Below, in pieces: positions 59,271 through 64,000 of a DNA stretch of 64,000 nt. The stretch lies in NCBI RefSeq assembly GCF_003665095.1, contig NZ_RCHV01000002.1, positions 5,398,501 through 5,462,500 on the forward strand, given 5' to 3'. A program made the position numbers and the translations under genes. This stretch comes from Streptomyces sp. Z26 (lineage in GTDB: Bacteria; Actinomycetota; Actinomycetes; Streptomycetales; Streptomycetaceae). The notes beneath the pieces are model-generated. The model was not told the DNA's origin and searched no databases. It was given only the letters and a program-made list of their open reading frames with translations. The first letter of the stretch is position 1; each line of letters starts with the position of its first letter.

Positions 59271-62200
59271 GGTGTCCCGCCTTTCCGCGCGTCCGTCGGA
59301 CCGGTCTCCCGGCCCTCCGCCACGCTGCTCCCCGCCGCTCGCCCCGCCGGTCCGTCGACCGCGGTCCCGTCCCGTGCCGTCCCGTTCTCCGGCGTCCCGG
59401 CCGCCGCGGCGCTGTCCGCGGCGAACGCCGTCGCGCGGTCCGCGCCCAGCCGGTGCCCTTTCGCCGTGAAGTGCCGCAGCGCCGTACGGGCCTCGCGCGC
59501 CGCCTCGCCGGGCAGGCCCAGCGTGCGCAGCGTCCGCGCGAGGTCCAGGGCGGCGGTGCCGCGTACGACCGGCGAGTCCGTGTCGCCCGCGACGGCGGTG
59601 GCCCGTACGGCGCGGGCGCGCGCCTCGTCCGCCCGCCCGGCGAGCGCCAGGGCGCGGGCCCGCAGCCCGTGCGCGTCGGCGGACTCGGCGGGCGGCAGGT
59701 CCGCGTCCGCCGGGTCCGGCAGGGCCAGCGCCTCCGCCGGGTCGCCGCCGTCCAGCAGGGTCCGCGCCCGGTCCCGGGCGATGCCCGGGAGGGCGCCCTC
59801 GGCGCCGAGTTCGCGCCCCGCCCGCGCGGCCTCCGCGAGCAGCCCGAGGCGGCGTTCGGGCGTGCCCGCGAGGGCCTCGACCTCCGCCGCGAACAGCGGG
59901 ATGAAGAGCGCGCCCTCCGCGTAGCCCAGCCCGTCGGCCAGCCGTTCCGCCTCCGCCAGCCGCTCCCGCGCCTCCGCGTACCGGCCCCGGAGCGCCAGCA
60001 GCACGGCCAACGGGCAGGTCAGCGTGGCCCGTACGGTCGGCCGCCCCGCGCCGTGCGCGGCCAGCAGCTCCGCGCAGCGCGCCACGGCGTCCGCGACGGG
60101 TGTCGGGCCGCGCCACAGGGAGATCCCGGCGGCGCCGAGGGCGAGGGCGCGTTCCGGCTCGGCGTCCGCCCGGTCGGCGTGCTCCAACGCCCGGCGCAGC
60201 AGCGCCTCGGCCTCCGCGTGGCGGCCGCGCCGCTGGCGGTCCTGGGCGAGGCGCACGCAGGCGCGGGCGACGCCCCGGTCGTCGCCCGCCGCCTCGAACA
60301 GCGGCAACGCGGTCGCGGCGACCTCGGCGGCGGAGCCGTGCCGGGGGTCGAGCGCGGTGAGCGCGAGCCGGGCGTGCGCGGAGCCGTACCGGTCGCCGGC
60401 GCGTTCCGCGTCGGCCAGCGCCCCGGCCAACAGCTCGCGCCCGCGCGCCGGTTCGCCGCGCGCGACCTTGGTCTCGCCGAGGCCCCGGGCGGCCTCGGCG
60501 GCGGCCGGTTCGCCGGGCGCGGCCAGGTCGAGGGCCTGGCCGAGCAGGTCGTCGGCCCACGGCAGGTCGGAACGGGCCAGGGCGGCCGTACCGGCGCGGG
60601 CGAGCAGCGCGGCGGCCCGGGCCCGCAGCGCGTCGGTGTCGCCGTCGTGGGTGCCCAGTTCGGCGCGCAGCCGGTGGGCGCGCGCGAGGTGGTTGCCGAC
60701 GGCGGCGTCCGCGCCCGCGTGACGGCCGAGGACGCGGGCGGCGTCCTCGTGGTGCCGGGCGCGCACCTTCTTGGCCATCCCCCGGTACGCGGTCTCCTGC
60801 ACCAGGCCGCTGCCGAACCGGAGTTCGGCCCCGGCGACCGGGCCGCGCCCGCCCGTCTCGATCAGCCGCCGCCGTACCAGCCCGCGCAGCGTCGCGGCGG
60901 ACTCGCCCGGCACGCCGGGTACGGCGCCGTCGCCGGGACCGGCGGCCAGCTCCGTGAGGTCCGTACGGCGGAACTCGCGGCCCAGTACGGCGGCGAGCTG
61001 GAGCAGGGCGCGTTCCTCGGGCGGCAGCGCGTCGATACGGGCGCCGAGCAGCGCGTGCACGGTCACCGGCAGGTCGTCGTCGCCCTCGGCGGCCAGCGCC
61101 GTGAGGTGCTCCAGGTAGAGGGGGTTGCCCTCGGCGCGGTCCAGCGCGCCCTCCAGCACCCCGTGCCGGTGGGCCGCCACCTCGACGAGCCCGCCGGCGA
61201 GTTCGGCGGACTCCTCCCGGGTCAGCGGGGTGAGCATCAGGGAGGCGGCGCGCATCCGGCCGCTGCCCCAGCCGGGGCGGGTCTCCAGCAGCTCGGGGCG
61301 GGCGGCGCACACCAGGGCCACGGGGGCGCGGTCGAGTTCGTCGAGCAGCCGGGCGGCCATGTCGAGCAGCGGTTCGGCGGCCCAGTGGCAGTCGTCCAGG
61401 ACGAGCACCACGGGCCGTTCCCGGGACAGGCCGTCCAGCAGGCAGGCCAGGGCCATCACGGTGTCGTCCGTGGAGGGGCTGGGCGTGCCGTCCGCGAGCA
61501 GCCCGGAACGCAGCAGCCGCAGCGCCTGGTCGGCCTCGGCGCGTTCCGCGCCGGGCAGCCCGGCGAGCCCGGCGTCCTCCCCGACGGTGTCGAGGATGTG
61601 CCGTACGGCCTCCGCGAGCGGCGCGAGGGTGCCGGTCTCGCCGTACGGGCGGCAGCGGCCCGCGCCGTACGCCGGGCAGTCCCGCAGCCACTCGCGCAGC
61701 AGCCGGGTCTTGCCGAGCCCGGCCTCGCCGTAGACGGTCACCAGGTACGACGCCGGGTCGGCCGCCAACTTGCCGAGCAGCAGGCGGAGTTCGGCGAGTT
61801 CCTGGGAGCGGCCGACGAACGGGGTGTCGAAGCGGCGCATGCGCTCCGGGTCGTCCTCGTGGAGGCCGAGCAGACGGCGCGCCGGGAGGGCGGCGGCGAC
61901 GCCCTTGAGCGCCAGCGAACCGGCGGGCTCCGTGACGGCGGACGGGCCCGCCGCGTCCGCCGTGTCGGGCCCGATCAGGACCTCGCCCGCCCCGGCGTGC
62001 TGCTCCAGCCGGGCGGCGATGTTCACCACCTCGCCGGAGACCAGGGCCTGCCGCGCGGCGGGGTCGATGCCCGCCACGACCTCGCCGGTGTTGACGCCGA
62101 TGCGGACGGCGAGCCGTACGCCGTGCTCCCGTTCCAGGTCGGCGTTGAGCACGTCGAGGCCGGTGACCATGGCGTGGGCGGCGGCCAGGGCGCGGCGCGC

Positions 62201-62530
62201 GTCGTCCTCGTGGCGCGCGGGTACGCCGAAGACGGCCATCACGGCGTCACCGATGAACTTCTCGACGGTGCCGCCGTGTTCCTCGATACGGGCGCGCATC
62301 AGCGCGAAGTACCGCAGCGTGACGGTCCGCAGCGTCTCCGGGTCGAGCCGCCCGGACAGCGCGGTGGAGCCGACGAGGTCGCAGAAGACGACGGTCACCA
62401 CACGGCGTTCCTCGACGGCCGCCGTGTCCGCCGCGGCCTCGCAGGCGGCGCCGCAGCGGGGGCAGAACGCGGCGCCGTCGGGCGGCGGTTCGGGGCAGCG
62501 GGGGCACCGCACCGGGGCGGGGGCGGTCAT
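59267..62530 (-). CDS. Class III cyclase / AAA ATPase / TPR regulatory protein
   Basis: A 1087-residue multi-domain protein. Residues 1-35 form a zinc ribbon (RCPRCPEPPPDGAAFCPRCG). Residues ~40-200 are a class III adenylate/guanylate cyclase domain with metal Asp in FCDLVGSTALSG and in FIGDAVMAVFG. The central ATPase has Walker A GEAGLGKTRLL and Walker B VVLVLDDCHWA, and the last ~500 residues are Ala-rich helical repeats of TPR type. Such proteins are signalling ATPases. It is overlapped by both neighbours (TGATG and ATGA), so it is part of the peptide operon and probably a regulator. A cyclase product (cAMP) is likely if active. Confidence 0.87.
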   Translation of the reverse strand: MTAPAPVRCPRCPEPPPDGAAFCPRCGAACEAAADTAAVEERRVVTVVFCDLVGSTALSGRLDPETLRTVTLRYFALMRARIEEHGGTVEKFIGDAVMAVFGVPARHEDDARRALAAAHAMVTGLDVLNADLEREHGVRLAVRIGVNTGEVVAGIDPAARQALVSGEVVNIAARLEQHAGAGEVLIGPDTADAAGPSAVTEPAGSLALKGVAAALPARRLLGLHEDDPERMRRFDTPFVGRSQELAELRLLLGKLAADPASYLVTVYGEAGLGKTRLLREWLRDCPAYGAGRCRPYGETGTLAPLAEAVRHILDTVGEDAGLAGLPGAERAEADQALRLLRSGLLADGTPSPSTDDTVMALACLLDGLSRERPVVLVLDDCHWAAEPLLDMAARLLDELDRAPVALVCAARPELLETRPGWGSGRMRAASLMLTPLTREESAELAGGLVEVAAHRHGVLEGALDRAEGNPLYLEHLTALAAEGDDDLPVTVHALLGARIDALPPEERALLQLAAVLGREFRRTDLTELAAGPGDGAVPGVPGESAATLRGLVRRRLIETGGRGPVAGAELRFGSGLVQETAYRGMAKKVRARHHEDAARVLGRHAGADAAVGNHLARAHRLRAELGTHDGDTDALRARAAALLARAGTAALARSDLPWADDLLGQALDLAAPGEPAAAEAARGLGETKVARGEPARGRELLAGALADAERAGDRYGSAHARLALTALDPRHGSAAEVAATALPLFEAAGDDRGVARACVRLAQDRQRRGRHAEAEALLRRALEHADRADAEPERALALGAAGISLWRGPTPVADAVARCAELLAAHGAGRPTVRATLTCPLAVLLALRGRYAEARERLAEAERLADGLGYAEGALFIPLFAAEVEALAGTPERRLGLLAEAARAGRELGAEGALPGIARDRARTLLDGGDPAEALALPDPADADLPPAESADAHGLRARALALAGRADEARARAVRATAVAGDTDSPVVRGTAALDLARTLRTLGLPGEAAREARTALRHFTAKGHRLGADRATAFAADSAAAAGTPENGTARDGTAVDGPAGRAAGSSVAEGRETGPTDARKGGTP

Positions 62531-62739
62531 CAGAACAGCGCTCCGCCCGCGATCTCGCCGTGCGCCTGCACCTCGGGCTCGGCCGCGTCCAGGCGTTCCT
62601 TGAGACCGAGCAGCAGCGTCAGTTCCTCGGCGCTCAGCCCCTGGAGCACCGCGCGCTGCTCGGGCGACAGGGAGTGCAGCGGGAAACCGGCGTCCTCCAG
62701 CGCGTGGAGCGGGCCGAGGGCGTGCGCGTGGTCACTCAT
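62530..62739 (-). CDS. Candidate RiPP precursor/small peptide of the second locus
   Basis: A 69-residue peptide: DAGFPLHSLSPEQRAVLQGLSAEELTLLLGLKERL is an amphipathic helical middle and the end is QAHGEIAGGALF. From memory, it resembles small proteins annotated as 'aroma-sacti cluster domain' proteins, but I could not check. No Cys or Trp; the C-terminal AGGALF end is a likely core. ATG at 62739 with GGAGA upstream overlaps the oxidase gene by 8 bp. Neighbours include a radical SAM-like protein and an iron oxidase, which supports a modified-peptide precursor role; it could instead be a scaffold protein. Confidence 0.65.
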   Translation of the reverse strand: MSDHAHALGPLHALEDAGFPLHSLSPEQRAVLQGLSAEELTLLLGLKERLDAAEPEVQAHGEIAGGALF

Positions 62740-63454
62740 GGGGGGTCTCCTGAACGGTTGGGGCCTCGGCGATCCGGTCGAACAGCTCGGCGAGCGCGGT
62801 GACCGTGTGCAGCGCGCTGACGGCGACCAGGGAGCGCTGGGCGGCGTCCAGCGGGAGCGTGCCGAGCAGCCGTGCCAGGTCGGCGCTGTGCCCGCCGTCG
62901 AGATCGGCGTGCAGCCGTACGGTCTCGAACGCGGCGGGCGGCAGCCCCGTGCGCCGCGCCAGCAGCCCGGCGAGGCCGGGGGCGGGGGCGTTGCCCTCCA
63001 GCACGGTCACGTAGCCGAGGAGGGCCACGGGGTGGGCGTACTCGATCCAGTAGTGCTGCGCGCCGACGAGCGCGGCGACCGCCGGGGGCGGGGTGGAGCC
63101 GGTCAGTTCCCCGGGCGGCCAGCCGGCGGCCTCGGCGTCGGACAGCAGCCAGTCGTCGTGGCCGCGTTCCTCCTCGGCGTGCGCCCGCAGGTACGCGGCG
63201 AGGGGCGCCGCCACCGGGTCGCCGGTGCGTTCCCCGCAGCGGTCGGCGGCCCGTTCCAGCAGCGGGACGGAGGCGCGGATGACCTGGTGCATGGCGCGCA
63301 GGTAGTGCCGGTAGCGGCCGGTGAGGCCGTCGTCGTCGCGCCACACGCGGGCGGCGGCGGTGCGCAGCACGGGCCGTACGAGGGCGAGTTGGAGGCCGAG
63401 GGCGGTGGCGTCGGTGGGCTCGGGGGCCGTGGGGGTGTGCGTCGGAACACTCAT
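62732..63454 (-). CDS. Iron-containing redox enzyme, haem-oxygenase-like (HDO) fold
   Basis: A 240-residue all-helical protein. Likely metal-ligand segments are HAEEERGHDDW, QHYWIEYAHPVALLGY and RLHADLDGGHSADL, matching the His/Glu-rich pattern of haem-oxygenase-like diiron oxidases and TenA-like proteins. No signal peptide. ATG overlaps the upstream radical SAM-like stop as ATGA. In natural-product loci these oxidases perform oxygenation, decarboxylation or C-C cleavage; a role in modifying the adjacent peptide is inferred. Confidence 0.83.
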   Translation of the reverse strand: MSVPTHTPTAPEPTDATALGLQLALVRPVLRTAAARVWRDDDGLTGRYRHYLRAMHQVIRASVPLLERAADRCGERTGDPVAAPLAAYLRAHAEEERGHDDWLLSDAEAAGWPPGELTGSTPPPAVAALVGAQHYWIEYAHPVALLGYVTVLEGNAPAPGLAGLLARRTGLPPAAFETVRLHADLDGGHSADLARLLGTLPLDAAQRSLVAVSALHTVTALAELFDRIAEAPTVQETPHE

Positions 63455-64000
63455 GCCGTGGCCTCCCGGGGGGCGCGTACGGCGCCGTCGCCGTCACGGC
63501 CACCGCCGCCGAGCAGCACCAGCGGCGCGTACGGGGCGCTGCCGTACCGCCGCAGCAGCACCGCCGCCCCCGCCTCGCGCTGGAGCCGCGCGCCGAGGGC
63601 GTCCACGGCCCCGGCCGCCGGGCGGGAGCCGGTCCGTACGGCGGCGGCCAGGTCGTCCCCGGCCAGACCGCGGCAGTCCGCGCACGAGGTGGTGCCGGAG
63701 GTGCGCAGGGCGCGCAGCACGGGGGAGTCCTGGCAGCGCCGCCGTACGTCCGGCCAGCCGTCCTCGGCGACGTGCCCGAGGCGCAGGTGCTCCGGTACGG
63801 GGCGGGTGTCGACCACGCGCTGGTTGCAGCAGGCGACCACCGTGCCGTCGAAGGCGACGACCGGCCAGGCGGCCATGGCGCAGGGCGAGGGCGCGGCGTC
63901 GGCCGCCGGAGTCCCGTCCGCCGCCGGAACGCCGTCCGCCGAAGTCCCGTCCCTCGTACCGCCGTTCAGCCCGCCGACGTTCGACACGGTGCCCGCGCCC
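63451..64000 (-). CDS. Partial C-terminus of a radical SAM-like maturase (window edge)
   Basis: Only the last ~180 residues are in the window; the frame stays open to base 64000. Cysteines cluster as in SPASM-type auxiliary Fe-S regions: SPCAMAAWPVVAFDGTVVACCNQ, RRCQDSPVLRALRTSGTTSCADCRGL. The CxxxCxxC core would be upstream. The last ~80 residues are Ala/Gly-rich without motifs. It is the first visible gene of the operon and overlaps the oxidase gene. The radical SAM call rests on the Cys pattern and context only. Confidence 0.6.
   Translation of the reverse strand, partial: GAGTVSNVGGLNGGTRDGTSADGVPAADGTPAADAAPSPCAMAAWPVVAFDGTVVACCNQRVVDTRPVPEHLRLGHVAEDGWPDVRRRCQDSPVLRALRTSGTTSCADCRGLAGDDLAAAVRTGSRPAAGAVDALGARLQREAGAAVLLRRYGSAPYAPLVLLGGGGRDGDGAVRAPREATA

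Overview
The window reads as chromosomal DNA of a high-GC actinomycete, most likely Streptomyces or a close relative. The evidence is extreme third-position G/C, frequent GTG starts, gene-to-gene ATGA/GTGA overlaps, paired XRE-DUF5753/DUF397 genes, LacI-controlled sugar loci and peptide natural-product genes. No rRNA, tRNA, integrase, transposase or CRISPR array was seen.

Left part, 1-19.5 kb: catabolism and sugar uptake. A truncated GH38-type glycosidase converges on a tightly overlapping minus-strand run (double-cupin protein, alpha/beta-hydrolase, HisD-like dehydrogenase, SDR, HpcH/HpaI aldolase, with a SnoaL-fold protein further downstream). A divergent LacI repressor and a second HisD-like dehydrogenase adjoin it. 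This is probably an operon for breaking down an unidentified oxidised carbon source. Next come a divergent LysR regulator/nitrilase pair and an alpha-glucoside locus: GH13 glucosidase, two MalG/MalF-type permeases, a lipoprotein binding protein and a divergent LacI repressor. A small DUF3253 protein ends this part.

Middle, 20.0-44.3 kb: an anti-phage defence island. It holds a Ser/Thr kinase, a SNF2 helicase and a giant Eco57I-type adenine methylase (a DISARM class 1-like drmD/drmMI pair). These are followed by an XRE/DUF397 pair, an RsbW-like ATPase, a DUF262 / DUF3696-ATPase / unknown-protein trio, a 2273-residue DEAD-helicase/DUF1998 protein with a nuclease-like C-terminus, and a UvrD helicase with a RelE-like N-terminus.

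Right part, 44.4-64.0 kb: metal uptake and peptide natural products. A clear cobalamin riboswitch precedes a NikABC(DE)-like ABC importer with fused ATPases, which suggests cobalt or nickel import. Next is a compact RiPP-like cluster. It has a divergent P450 and an unusual 58-residue precursor with duplicated EVVAHS and WCGVHQE motifs, followed by a radical SAM enzyme, an MFS exporter, a prolyl oligopeptidase and a glycosyltransferase. A strong bidirectional terminator separates it from a convergent second peptide locus: partial radical SAM-like protein, haem-oxygenase-like iron oxidase, 69-residue peptide, cyclase/ATPase/TPR protein, subtilase and GAF protein. The first peptide cluster is the best candidate for an undescribed system in the window. 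Functions are assigned from motifs and remembered family features only; no database search was run.
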